Assembly: GCF_009664365.1 (NCBI RefSeq)
Contig: NZ_CP044310.1
Coordinates: 1,189,001-1,253,000, forward strand
DNA length: 64,000 nucleotides
From: Paenibacillus xylanilyticus
GTDB taxonomy: Bacteria; Bacillota; Bacilli; Paenibacillales; Paenibacillaceae
Direction: 5' to 3'
How positions within the stretch are numbered: the stretch's first letter is position 1; each line of letters starts with the position of its first letter. This document shows positions 26,509 to 34,799 of this stretch, in pieces. Below the pieces are notes generated by a model that made no database searches, was not told the origin of the DNA, and saw only the letters and a list, made by a program, of their open reading frames with translations. Both the position numbers and the translations under genes were made by a program.

Positions 26509-27378
26509 ATGGCAACACATGGAGCGAAGAACCGTACCGTTCTGCTTCCTGACGGTACATCCCTGCCTGCTATAGGGCAGGGTACCTGGTACATGGGAGA
26601 AGACCGTTCAGCCCGTGCGCAGGAGGTAAGAGCATTGCGTAACGGGATTGAACTTGGCATGACAGTGATTGATACCGCAGAGATGTATGCTGAGGGCGGG
26701 GCGGAAGAAGTCACCGGAGAAGCGATAGCGGAATGCCGGGATGAAGTTTTTCTGGTCTCCAAGGTTTATCCGCATCATGCAGATCGCAAACAGATGGTCA
26801 CAGCCTGTGAGAACAGTCTCCGGCGTCTGGGTACAGACCGATTGGATCTATATCTGCTGCATTGGCGGGGAAGCGTACCGCTGCAAGAGACGGTTCAAGC
26901 ATTGGAAGACTTGAAACATGCGGGTAAAATCTTGCGCTGGGGCGTGTCCAATCTGGACACGGAGGATATGCAGGAGCTGTGGGATATTCCGGCTGGCCAG
27001 CATTGTGCCGTGAATCAGGTATTGTATCATGCGGCATCGCGCGGCATTGAAAGGGATCTCCTGCCCTGGCTCCGGGAAAGGAATGTTCCCGTAATGGCGT
27101 ACTGCCCGCTCGCTCAGGGAGGCAGGCTGCGCACCCAGCTGCTGGAGCATCCGGTCATACGAAGTATTGCTGCTGAACGTGGAGTGACCGCATCACAGAT
27201 CGCATTGTCCTGGGTTATCCGGGATGGCGATGTGCTTGCGATTCCCAAAGCAGTACAGTTGTCTCATGTGGCAGAGAATGCCGCAGCCATGGATATCGTT
27301 TTAACAAACGAAGAAGTAGAACGGTTAAATGAAGCCTTCCCGGCACCAGCAGGTAAAGTTCCTCTGGATATTGTATAA
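26509..27378 (+). CDS. Aldo/keto reductase
   Basis: The 289-residue TIM barrel has the AKR catalytic tetrad: D55 and Y60 (VIDTAEMYAEG), K85 (VSKVYPHH) and H118 (YLLHWRG). The NADPH-binding region near the end (VLAIPKAVQLSHVAENAAA) replaces the common SGS with KAV. It should reduce aldehydes or ketones with NADPH; the substrate cannot be told. AGGAGG lies before the ATG. A terminator follows. Confidence 0.92.
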   Translation: MATHGAKNRTVLLPDGTSLPAIGQGTWYMGEDRSARAQEVRALRNGIELGMTVIDTAEMYAEGGAEEVTGEAIAECRDEVFLVSKVYPHHADRKQMVTACENSLRRLGTDRLDLYLLHWRGSVPLQETVQALEDLKHAGKILRWGVSNLDTEDMQELWDIPAGQHCAVNQVLYHAASRGIERDLLPWLRERNVPVMAYCPLAQGGRLRTQLLEHPVIRSIAAERGVTASQIALSWVIRDGDVLAIPKAVQLSHVAENAAAMDIVLTNEEVERLNEAFPAPAGKVPLDIV

Positions 27379-27418
27379 ATGGGCGCAGTGCACCAGCTGA
27401 TTAGCTTGGTTGAGTAGA

Positions 27419-27450
27419 GAGCAGATCGTATATGATCTGCTCTTTTTTTA
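27419..27450 (+). terminator. Rho-independent terminator
   Basis: GAGCAGATC / GATCTGCTC is a 9-bp perfect stem with a 6-base loop and a run of seven T. Confidence 0.9.
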
Positions 27451-27513
27451 TTTTAGCCCATAGTCATAGGACATCCTTGTGGGATTTCTGCATAAGGTTA
27501 GAAATAAATAGGC

Positions 27514-27561
27514 TTTACAACAACATAGCACTAGTGTACTATGTAACTAACACACCAGTAC
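27514..27561 (+). promoter_or_regulatory. Promoter and probable YtrA-type operator
   Basis: TTTACA at 27514-27519 and TACTAT at 27537-27542 are 17 bases apart. Two 14-base half sites, 27528-27541 and 27548-27561, form an inverted repeat matching at 10 of 14 positions (TA..ACAC.AGT.C) and cover the -10 and start region. This is where an autorepressing GntR/YtrA regulator would bind. Confidence 0.6.
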
Positions 27562-27580
27562 AGAGAGGAGCGAGTGCTTT

Positions 27581-27997
27581 GTGGCTATGGAATTCGATAA
27601 CAACTTACCTATATACCTGCAGATTATGCAGTACATCAAGAAGCAGATTGTGACAGGCACACTGAAGGCAGGCGATAAGATTCCTTCGGTCCGGGAATTG
27701 GCGGCTGAGCTGCAGATTAATCCCAATACAGTACAGCGGACATTTCAGGAATTGGAGCGGGAAGAAGTGGTCGAAACGAAACGGGGGCTGGGCAGATATG
27801 TCACAAGTGAGGAGTCGAAAATAATGACGATCAAAAAAGAAATGGCGGGAGAACTGCTGGAGCGTTTTTTGACAGGCATGCAGGAACTCGGGATTGAAGA
27901 GCAGGATATTGTTACCATTGTTGCGGACGCGGTCGCTGGAGGTCAGTTATCACAGCACAGTCATGAACAGGGGAAGGGAGGGGCAGGGCATGAGTAA
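27581..27997 (+). CDS. GntR-family regulator, YtrA subfamily
   Basis: The 138-residue protein has the winged HTH of GntR (LPIYLQIMQYIKKQIVTGTL, then IPSVRELAAELQINPNTVQR) and only a short C-terminal helical dimer domain, the mark of the YtrA subfamily. These repress ABC-exporter operons and respond to cell-wall antibiotics. GTG at 27581 has AGGAG ten bases before it; an ATG two codons on is the alternative. It overlaps the ATPase gene by 8 bases. Confidence 0.9.
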   Translation: MAMEFDNNLPIYLQIMQYIKKQIVTGTLKAGDKIPSVRELAAELQINPNTVQRTFQELEREEVVETKRGLGRYVTSEESKIMTIKKEMAGELLERFLTGMQELGIEEQDIVTIVADAVAGGQLSQHSHEQGKGGAGHE

Positions 27998-28688
27998 CGT
28001 CCTTGAATTGAATCACATTAGTAAAATGTACGGCGGCAAGCGGGCACTAAGCGATGTCACGCTTACGGTTGCGCCAGGCAGGATTGTTGGGCTGCTTGGC
28101 AGTAACGGCAGCGGCAAGAGTACCCTGATGAAGCTTGCTGCCGGATTGCTGCATCCTTCAAGTGGTACCATTCAGATCACGGGTAAACCGGTTGGGCTTG
28201 AGACCAAGTCGCTCGTTTCCTTCATGCCGGATCGCCCCTTGACCGAGAAATGGATGAAGGTTCGTGATGCCATTGCATACTACCGGGATTTCTATGCTGA
28301 TTTTGATGAGGCGAAGGCCAGGGAAATGCTTGATTTCATGAAGCTCGCCGAGGGTGACAAGGTAAGGCATTTATCCAAGGGCATGAATGAAAGACTTCAA
28401 CTAACACTGGCACTTTCCCGCAAGGCTCGTCTGTATTTGCTGGATGAACCGATCGGCGGTGTTGACCCCGTTGCCCGCGGCAAAATTCTCGATGCCATCG
28501 TAAAATTCTATGACGAACACAGCAGTCTGATAATTTCGACACATCTGGTGACCGATATAGAACGGATCTTTGATGAAGTCATTTTCATCCGTGAGGGAGA
28601 GAAAGTGATGCAGGAAGAGGTTGAGACGCTTCGTGTGAAATACGGTAAGAGTGTGGATGAGATGTTCAAGGAGGTGTATGCGGAATGA
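27990..28688 (+). CDS. ABC exporter ATPase (YtrB/BcrA-like)
   Basis: The 232-residue ATPase has Walker A LLGSNGSGKST, signature LSKGMNERLQL, Walker B LYLLDEPIGGVDP and a switch His (ISTHLV). The ATG at 27990 sits at the end of the regulator gene; the longer frame from 27894 is an overlap artefact. Its stop overlaps the permease start (ATGA). With the YtrA regulator this suggests drug or cell-envelope-stress export. Confidence 0.9.
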   Translation: MSNVLELNHISKMYGGKRALSDVTLTVAPGRIVGLLGSNGSGKSTLMKLAAGLLHPSSGTIQITGKPVGLETKSLVSFMPDRPLTEKWMKVRDAIAYYRDFYADFDEAKAREMLDFMKLAEGDKVRHLSKGMNERLQLTLALSRKARLYLLDEPIGGVDPVARGKILDAIVKFYDEHSSLIISTHLVTDIERIFDEVIFIREGEKVMQEEVETLRVKYGKSVDEMFKEVYAE

Positions 28689-29425
28689 TGACATTGTTGA
28701 AATATGATTTTAGAAGAAACTGGAATCTCTTATTGGCAGGGCTGGTGGTATTGATCATCGTTCAGACCGGTCTGGCATTGTTCATGTCCGAGGTGGCAGG
28801 GCTAGTTATTGGTATTATTGCTTATGCGGGGGCAGGGGTAGCCATCTATGTGAGAATGATTAAGACATACTGGTCCAACATCCGTGCGTACAATCGTCGT
28901 CTCGTACCCGTAACAGGGCTGTCTCACCTATTGTCTCCGCTACTATTTGGTACACTGTGTGGGCTGGGGCTAACAGCAGTTGCCTTCATTCATTACCTCC
29001 TCTACGTTGCCACGAATGCAAGAATGCACTTTCTCAGCTACATCCATCTTTCGGGTATCCATCTTTCAGACTGGCTTACTCTGCTGTTGTTTCTTTGGTG
29101 GGTTGCCATCTTTATGACCATCATCATTTTTCTCTCCATATCCATTGGAGGCAGCTTCAGGTGGAAAGCAGGCCCGTGGATTAGTATCGTCTCATTCTTC
29201 GTGCTGACCAATCTAATCAGTTGGCTGGAGAATGTCATTCTTGCTGGTCGCTTCAGCCCGAATGAGTTGTTTCAGTTTACTGAAGAGAGTACAGGGATCA
29301 CACTTACAGCGAATGGAGTTTTGTGGTCAGATGGAAGGCTGGGGAGTATCCTATTTGAGATTATTGTGGCAGTAATTATGGTTGGAGTGGCTGTATATCT
29401 GAATAATAAAAAAGTAGAGGTTTAG
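28685..29425 (+). CDS. ABC exporter membrane subunit
   Basis: The 246-residue protein has about six hydrophobic segments (first at 13-30, last near 225-242) and no recognisable soluble domain, matching the ABC-2 permeases paired with YtrB/BcrA-like ATPases. Translation is coupled to the ATPase by the ATGA overlap. A terminator follows 28 bases after the stop. Confidence 0.82.
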   Translation: MMTLLKYDFRRNWNLLLAGLVVLIIVQTGLALFMSEVAGLVIGIIAYAGAGVAIYVRMIKTYWSNIRAYNRRLVPVTGLSHLLSPLLFGTLCGLGLTAVAFIHYLLYVATNARMHFLSYIHLSGIHLSDWLTLLLFLWWVAIFMTIIIFLSISIGGSFRWKAGPWISIVSFFVLTNLISWLENVILAGRFSPNELFQFTEESTGITLTANGVLWSDGRLGSILFEIIVAVIMVGVAVYLNNKKVEV

Positions 29426-29453
29426 CAGCATACTTCTTGGCGATATGAACCAC

Positions 29454-29482
29454 ACGGGCGATCACGATCGTCCGTTTTTTTT
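29454..29482 (+). terminator. Rho-independent terminator
   Basis: ACGGGCGA / TCGTCCGT arms with one wobble pair, then eight T. Confidence 0.8.
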
Positions 29483-29601
29483 ATGATTTGAACATAAAGA
29501 ATTCGACAAGTTATGAAGCCATTTCCAATTCTCATACGTAAATACATATATAGTATGGACTTTACCGGGCAGGTTTAATTTCAGCAAAAGGGGAGGATGT
29601 T

Positions 29602-30090
29602 ATGGAACTATACTTCAGAGATAACTTTTTCAACGCAGGATACACCGAAATTATGGACGGGAATCAGGAGCAGGCCGGACATTTGGATCTGAAAAGTCTA
29701 TTTGGTTCTTCACTAGATGTATTCGGTCCAGAAGGGCTGATCTGCAGTGGTCGATTCGGGATGTTAAGCAATCGCTGGGATGTCACTTCAGTGGATGGAA
29801 GACACCTTGGGGTCCTCCGAGCCAGAATGAGCTTTTTTAGTAAACGATACGAATACGATGCTGGACCGCGAGGAATCTATGAAGTATCTGCACCGGCATT
29901 TTCCCAGGAATATGATGTCACGGGAATGGGCGGCAGAATTGTGGCTGGCTTCAGGCGTACGAGCGGCTGGTTCAGTTCAGGAGCTTTTGTATTGAGTAAC
30001 GAGTCCGAGCAGCTGGATACCTATGAATTGATTGCTGTCGTTATGGGTGTGCATGCCATCAACAAAAGACGGAATTCCGCTGCCACATAG
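29602..30090 (+). CDS. Tubby-C-terminal/LURP-like beta-barrel protein
   Basis: The 162-residue protein is beta-rich, with repeated strands that each carry a modified-residue pattern (LDVFGPEGLICSGRFGML, RWDVTSVDGRHLGVLRA, RYEYDAGPRGIYEVSAP). This spacing is typical of the tubby-C/LURP-one fold found in YxjI-like bacterial proteins. No membrane helix or signal is present. Role unknown. GGGGAGG precedes the ATG. Confidence 0.55.
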   Translation: MELYFRDNFFNAGYTEIMDGNQEQAGHLDLKSLFGSSLDVFGPEGLICSGRFGMLSNRWDVTSVDGRHLGVLRARMSFFSKRYEYDAGPRGIYEVSAPAFSQEYDVTGMGGRIVAGFRRTSGWFSSGAFVLSNESEQLDTYELIAVVMGVHAINKRRNSAAT

Positions 30091-30100
30091 CGCACAGATG

Positions 30101-30134
30101 AACAACCCGAACCATATGGTTCGGGTTGTTGTTT
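30101..30134. terminator. Bidirectional terminator
   Basis: AACAACCCGAACC / GGTTCGGGTTGTT is a perfect 13-bp stem between convergent genes. Confidence 0.85.
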
Positions 30135-30135
30135 G

Positions 30136-30984
30136 TTATGTGGACACCTTGGCCTCGGAAGTCAGACCCGGCTCACCTTGAGGTTCCGGATCTGCGTAGC
30201 GTGCAAGCACCTTGGCTGCTGTCTCGGACATGCGATTGAGCAGCATAACGTTGTCTACAATCCGCACCCGTTTGCCGAGAAAACGCATTTTGGACAACAC
30301 ATAATCCATCTCACTCCGGGGGATCGTCAGCTCAATCCGGTAGGTATGCTGAGCTTCCACATACGTTACCTGTTTCTCGAAGCAGGAGAAGGCATATAGA
30401 ATTCGTGACAATTCCGTATTAAACTCCGGCAGTACTTCAATCGTGATGGTTGTCTTACGTTTCTCACTCAAATGGCGGATTTGCTCCGTATAACGCGAGA
30501 CGTTTTCCGGTTCAAGGACCTCGGCCTCCGCAGTGATAATACTGCGCAGCTTGGTTGACATTAATTTCCCGAAACGGGGGGCGTACCAGAGCACATACCA
30601 CTCTTTTTTGACCATGGAATATTCGAGCTTGTACGGGAATCCGAATTGATCCTGAATGATTCTTCCATTGCGGACATGCCCCGTTAGTCGAAAAGCTTGT
30701 TGGTTCATTATGATTTTGCGCAGTGGATGGAGCAGGGGGTGGGAGACGCTGTGTTCTTCGCTTTTGGCTTTCTCGGTCAAGTACTCCTGCAGGTTCATGT
30801 CCGGCTCGTCATCCAGCATATCTCGCAGTTTATGGTAAGTGGAAGGAGTTAATGCTTCCTGGGCGGCAGTGTGATTCAGCATCATCCGGAGCCAAGCCCG
30901 TTCCTGGGATGTCCAGGTGAACAGTCCAGTCTCATTCAATCTCGTCATGATCTGATAGTTGAACATCTTCTCGAACAGATTCAT
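30136..30984 (-). CDS. WYL-domain regulator 2 of the RNA-repair locus
   Basis: The 282-residue protein has a WYL-type core (LEYSMVKKEWYVLWYAPRFG, about 115-150) and a C-terminal WCX-like domain, but no obvious DNA-binding HTH at its N-terminus. It may therefore act with, or sense for, the upstream WYL protein. It overlaps the end of that gene by about 50 bases and is translated after it. AAGGAG lies 13 bases before the ATG at 30984; downstream ATGs at 30966 or 30948 are possible. The locus is divergent from the RlaP-Hen1-Pnkp operon. Confidence 0.75.
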   Translation of the reverse strand: MNLFEKMFNYQIMTRLNETGLFTWTSQERAWLRMMLNHTAAQEALTPSTYHKLRDMLDDEPDMNLQEYLTEKAKSEEHSVSHPLLHPLRKIIMNQQAFRLTGHVRNGRIIQDQFGFPYKLEYSMVKKEWYVLWYAPRFGKLMSTKLRSIITAEAEVLEPENVSRYTEQIRHLSEKRKTTITIEVLPEFNTELSRILYAFSCFEKQVTYVEAQHTYRIELTIPRSEMDYVLSKMRFLGKRVRIVDNVMLLNRMSETAAKVLARYADPEPQGEPGLTSEAKVST

Positions 30985-32287
30985 AATATTGCGCAATCTC
31001 CTTCCATTCCTTAATCATCTCCTGGCGAAGCCTGTGAGGTGCAATGACCTCGCAGCTGGAGCCAAAGCTTCGAAGCCATGGTTTAATCTCCGTCGTACCG
31101 TTAACCCGGATCTCATACAGAAAGGTATGCTCGGTTTCGGGCGTAATGGTGCCCCACTGGCCCTGCAGACGTACCCGATCCAGAATGAAGTTGCGCTGAC
31201 CGCTCTCGGGATGGAAAAAGCGGGCTTGAACCGTAACCGTCTTCGCCGTATCCACCAGCCAGCTGAATCGGCTGACTTCTGCCCATTGCTGCTTGAGATC
31301 GTGCATATACTCTGGGCTTACCGCATCCAGTTCCTCCATCTGGGTGATACCCTCCATTCGAAACTTCACGAACCCCCGGCGTCCCTGATATCCAATGACA
31401 TACCACCGACCATATTGGTGATCATATACAACTTCGAGCGGCAGAATCTGATTGGAGTGTCCGCCGGCTTCCCGTTCGAATCGCGGATTCGTGTTCTGGG
31501 AGCTGTAGCTGGATGGTTTTTTGGGTGAAAAATAGACAAACTGGACTCGCTTGCACTGGCGAATGGCACTAAGCAGGGTATACAGATGCGCCTCATCCAG
31601 AATGCGGGAATAATAATGGTACTTGTATATAAACGGTTCGGTTACTTCCTGCTCGGGATAGCTTGCGGCTATTGCCTTCTTCAGGCTGTCTCTCAGCAGA
31701 TACCCCTGTACCGAGGGAATTTGGGTATTCGCCATAATGTCCACAAAATCATATAACTCCAGCTGTTCCTGGGCCGTTAGTTTGGTGAGGACGTCCTGCT
31801 GCAGCATATAGCGATAAGGCCTGCCGCCCGGTTCCTTCCGGATAACACCGACTTCTTCCAGATACTTCAGATCGGTGCGGATCGTTTTTTCGTCAGGCAA
31901 TGCAAGTTCCTCTGGCAGATCGGCACAGCAGGCATCCAGCAGTTCCATTGCGGTCAGCGCGCTGCCCTGCAGTGTATGTAAAATGACGGAAAGCCGCTGA
32001 ACCTCTGTTTCTCTCATCGATTTGGCCCGAAAAAGGAAAAGCAGCAGGGGTTCCGCAGATTCCCCATATTGGAAACGGACGAGGTCCGTCATTTCTTTGC
32101 TCGGCTCTGAACCGTGGCGCTGGTCCGCCACAGATTGCATGATTTCTTTTAACCTGCGCGTCGTTTTATCAAAGGTATGTACGGAGATGCCGAGTCGTTC
32201 GGCATATTGTTTGCGATTGTATGCACCGCTTGTCAGAGACAGCATGCGAAGAAACTGAATTTCTTTGTCAAAGCTTTCTTTGGCCAT
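30932..32287 (-). CDS. HTH and WYL-domain regulator 1 of the RNA-repair locus
   Basis: The 451-residue protein starts with a helix-turn-helix (residues about 10-50; RKQYAERLGISVHTFDKTTR). A second winged-helix-like segment lies near 110-160 (LPDEKTIRTDLKYLEEVGVI). A WYL domain is at about 285-325 (PLEVVYDHQYGRWYVIGYQG) and a WCX-like end follows. WYL proteins often control phage-defence and nucleic-acid-repair genes and are thought to bind nucleic-acid ligands. AAGGAG upstream fixes the ATG at 32287. It is separated by 235 bases from the divergent RNA-repair operon, its most likely target. Confidence 0.85.
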   Translation of the reverse strand: MAKESFDKEIQFLRMLSLTSGAYNRKQYAERLGISVHTFDKTTRRLKEIMQSVADQRHGSEPSKEMTDLVRFQYGESAEPLLLFLFRAKSMRETEVQRLSVILHTLQGSALTAMELLDACCADLPEELALPDEKTIRTDLKYLEEVGVIRKEPGGRPYRYMLQQDVLTKLTAQEQLELYDFVDIMANTQIPSVQGYLLRDSLKKAIAASYPEQEVTEPFIYKYHYYSRILDEAHLYTLLSAIRQCKRVQFVYFSPKKPSSYSSQNTNPRFEREAGGHSNQILPLEVVYDHQYGRWYVIGYQGRRGFVKFRMEGITQMEELDAVSPEYMHDLKQQWAEVSRFSWLVDTAKTVTVQARFFHPESGQRNFILDRVRLQGQWGTITPETEHTFLYEIRVNGTTEIKPWLRSFGSSCEVIAPHRLRQEMIKEWKEIAQYYESVREDVQLSDHDEIE

Positions 32288-32404
32288 GAACCATCACTCC
32301 TTGGTGGCCTGGAGTCAGGCAAATATGGATAAAGCAATGTGGAGCTTCCTACTTTCCCACTTCTCGTATCCCTTCATTGTAACAGGAAGCGTGGCGGGTT
32401 TCAT

Positions 32405-32450
32405 TTGAAACTTACAAAGGTCGCCATACTTTCGCCATGTTCTAGTATGG
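32405..32450 (+). promoter_or_regulatory. Candidate promoter and operator of the RNA-repair operon
   Basis: TTGAAA at 32405-32410 and TACTTT at 32427-32432 are 16 bases apart. A perfect 7-base inverted repeat CCATACT (32424-32430) / AGTATGG (32444-32450) has arms centred 20 bases apart, two helical turns, and overlaps the -10. It is a plausible site for one of the adjacent WYL regulators. Confidence 0.5.
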
Positions 32451-32522
32451 ATGAGTTAGGCATAATGAGGGTACGAAGAGATACGTGGCAAGCAGCAGAA
32501 GAGATAAAGGAGGCAGGTAGAC

Positions 32523-33350
32523 ATGACTCACGTTGATGAAGAAATGAGAGAAACGATTCGGCAGCAGCTCGCACAGATTGAACAGGAGGAACAGATCCGC
32601 ATTATCTATGCCTGCGAGTCGGGCAGCCGGGCTTGGGGATTTCCTTCACAGGATAGTGATTATGATGTGCGTTTTCTGTACGTTAGGCCGCTGGATTGGT
32701 ACTTGTCGATTGAGGATAAACGGGATGTGATTGAACGTCCGATCAGTGATCAGCTGGATATCAACGGCTGGGATCTGCAAAAGGCACTGAAGTTATTTCG
32801 AAAATCAAATCCACCGCTGCTGGAGTGGCTGCAATCGCCCATTCGCTACGACGAGCGGTACAGTGTGGCAGAGCACATTCGTGCATGGTCTCCGCTTACG
32901 TTCTCGCCCAAGTCCTGCATGTACCATTATTTGAATATGGCCAAAGGGAACTTCCGGGATTATCTGCAAGGCGAGCAGGTGAAGATCAAAAAGTATTTCT
33001 ATGTGCTCCGTCCGCTGCTCGCCTGCGGTTGGATTGAACGTTATGACGCCATGCCGCCCTTGGACTTTGATGAGTTAGTCAAGGACATTATACCTGCGGG
33101 AACGCCGCTGTATGTGGAAATTCAAGATCTTTTGAGAAGGAAGAGAGCTGGAGAAGAACTGGATCTGGAGCCGAAGCTGCCAGCCATTCATTCCTATTTG
33201 GCAGAGAACATCGAGCATTTCGGACACGTAGCTGCGGACATGAAGAATGATCAGGTTGTAGGGTACGAAGAATTGAATCGAATTTTCCGATCTGCATTGA
33301 ATGAAGCGTGGGCGGATGAAGAGCAGGAGCATAGGAAGAAGGAGGAATAA
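32523..33350 (+). CDS. rlaP: RlaP-type nucleotidyltransferase (RNA repair)
   Basis: The 275-residue protein has a DNA-polymerase-beta-type nucleotidyltransferase core: GSRAWGF at 34-40, then DSDYDVRF with Asp46 and Asp48 as metal ligands. The C-terminal 150 residues are helical. This matches the YcgL/RlaP family (PF10127), whose members occur with Hen1 and Pnkp in bacterial RNA-repair operons and are proposed to add or restore 3' nucleotides. Here it is the first gene of such an operon, three bases before hen1. GGAGG precedes the ATG. Confidence 0.88.
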   Translation: MTHVDEEMRETIRQQLAQIEQEEQIRIIYACESGSRAWGFPSQDSDYDVRFLYVRPLDWYLSIEDKRDVIERPISDQLDINGWDLQKALKLFRKSNPPLLEWLQSPIRYDERYSVAEHIRAWSPLTFSPKSCMYHYLNMAKGNFRDYLQGEQVKIKKYFYVLRPLLACGWIERYDAMPPLDFDELVKDIIPAGTPLYVEIQDLLRRKRAGEELDLEPKLPAIHSYLAENIEHFGHVAADMKNDQVVGYEELNRIFRSALNEAWADEEQEHRKKEE

Positions 33351-33353
33351 TCC

Positions 33354-34799
33354 ATGCATTTGATATTAAAAGCAACTGGAGAGGGAGCAGGCATTGTATC
33401 GCATCTGCTCTCAAAGAATCCGAATAATGTGTATGACCGGACGGATAAGGGTGTGCGCGTAAGAATGGTATACACGACAGCTGCAGAACGTGAAACCGAA
33501 GTGCTGATGCATGCCGAGCCTGATCCCGTTGATCTGGTTAGAGGCACACCGGATGGTTACGATATTACGCAGTATATTAATGACCGTGAATTTGTGACCA
33601 GCAGCTTGTTCTGTTCTTACATACGCTCGGCGCTGGGGACCGCGCTTAATGGCAAACCGAAGGAAGCCTATGTAGAGTGGGTAGGGCATCCGTTCGATAT
33701 GGAGCTCACGTTTGGACCGGTGGCATCGGATCTGCCCGATCGAGCCATTGAGGAGTTGTTCTCGCCGCTTGGTTACGCTGTGACCCTGGACAGAGACGAG
33801 CTAGACTATACGTTTGATCTGAAAAAGAAGAGCACTGTCCGCCGCATCATTCTTCGCGGTCAGGTCACCGTGCAGAATGCACTGCGCCAGTTATTCCTGC
33901 TCATTCCCGTGCTGGATAACTATAAACATTATTTCATCAGCGAGGATGAAATCGATAAAATCAAGCGTTACGGCGAAGGTTGGCTGGACAGCCATCCACT
34001 GAAGGAAATGATTATCAAGCGTACGCTGCGGTTCGCCGAATTGATTCGGCAGTATGAGCGTCAGGAGGGTGTTCTATCTGCACCTGTGGAGGCGGTGGAT
34101 GCTGGGGACGATAACGTGAGTGCCTATGAAAAAGGCGATGGACCTGACGTTCCGTCTCAGCAGGAGCAACCACCCGTTCGGTTAAATGAACTTCGTTATC
34201 GTGCAATCACAGATGTGGTCGCAGGCCTTCCGCATAAGCGCCGCATTGTGGATATGGGTGCCGGTGAGGGCAAGTTATCTGCGAAACTGGCTTATATCCC
34301 AGGTGTGGAGTCCATCTTGGCTGTGGAGCCTTCAGGACAGTCCCGGCTGCGAGCCATGGAACGCTTCGCCAAGCTGGAAGGACGAAGCGGGCTCGCGGCT
34401 ATGCCGGAGTCAGTCATTGGCTCACTGTTTTATTTTGATGAGCAGATGCAGCATCAGGACGTCATGATCCTGTGTGAGGTCATTGAGCACATTGAAGATT
34501 ATCGCCTGAACGGCATCATGGATATGATCATGAACGAATACCAGCCGGAAGTCCTGCTTGTGACCACGCCGAACAAGGAATACAACCAAGTATATGCAAT
34601 GGAACAGGAGAGCCTCCGCCATCACGACCATCGCTTTGAATGGACCAGGGCAGAACTGGCAGCTCAGTGTGAGATGTGGACGAAGCAGGCAGAGTACACC
34701 TTTGAAATCAGGGGAATAGGGGAGTATGCAGAAGGCTTTGGGCAGCCGACGCAGCTCGTGATTTTCAGGAAGGAAAGGAGAGATCAACATGAGGGATAA
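33354..34799 (+). CDS. hen1: Hen1, RNA 3'-terminal ribose 2'-O-methyltransferase
   Basis: The 481-residue protein has the bacterial Hen1 layout: an N-terminal domain of about 240 residues that helps Pnkp ligase activity, a Gln/Asp-rich linker (245-275), and a C-terminal methyltransferase. The SAM loop is VDMGAGEGK at 299-307. The metal site is CEVIEHI (Glu375, Glu378, His379) with His424 or His426 in HHDHRFEW. It methylates the 2'-OH of the cut 3' end before sealing, which protects the repaired RNA from re-cleavage. It overlaps pnkp by 11 bases, so the two products are made together, as expected for a heterotetramer. Confidence 0.93.
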   Translation: MHLILKATGEGAGIVSHLLSKNPNNVYDRTDKGVRVRMVYTTAAERETEVLMHAEPDPVDLVRGTPDGYDITQYINDREFVTSSLFCSYIRSALGTALNGKPKEAYVEWVGHPFDMELTFGPVASDLPDRAIEELFSPLGYAVTLDRDELDYTFDLKKKSTVRRIILRGQVTVQNALRQLFLLIPVLDNYKHYFISEDEIDKIKRYGEGWLDSHPLKEMIIKRTLRFAELIRQYERQEGVLSAPVEAVDAGDDNVSAYEKGDGPDVPSQQEQPPVRLNELRYRAITDVVAGLPHKRRIVDMGAGEGKLSAKLAYIPGVESILAVEPSGQSRLRAMERFAKLEGRSGLAAMPESVIGSLFYFDEQMQHQDVMILCEVIEHIEDYRLNGIMDMIMNEYQPEVLLVTTPNKEYNQVYAMEQESLRHHDHRFEWTRAELAAQCEMWTKQAEYTFEIRGIGEYAEGFGQPTQLVIFRKERRDQHEG

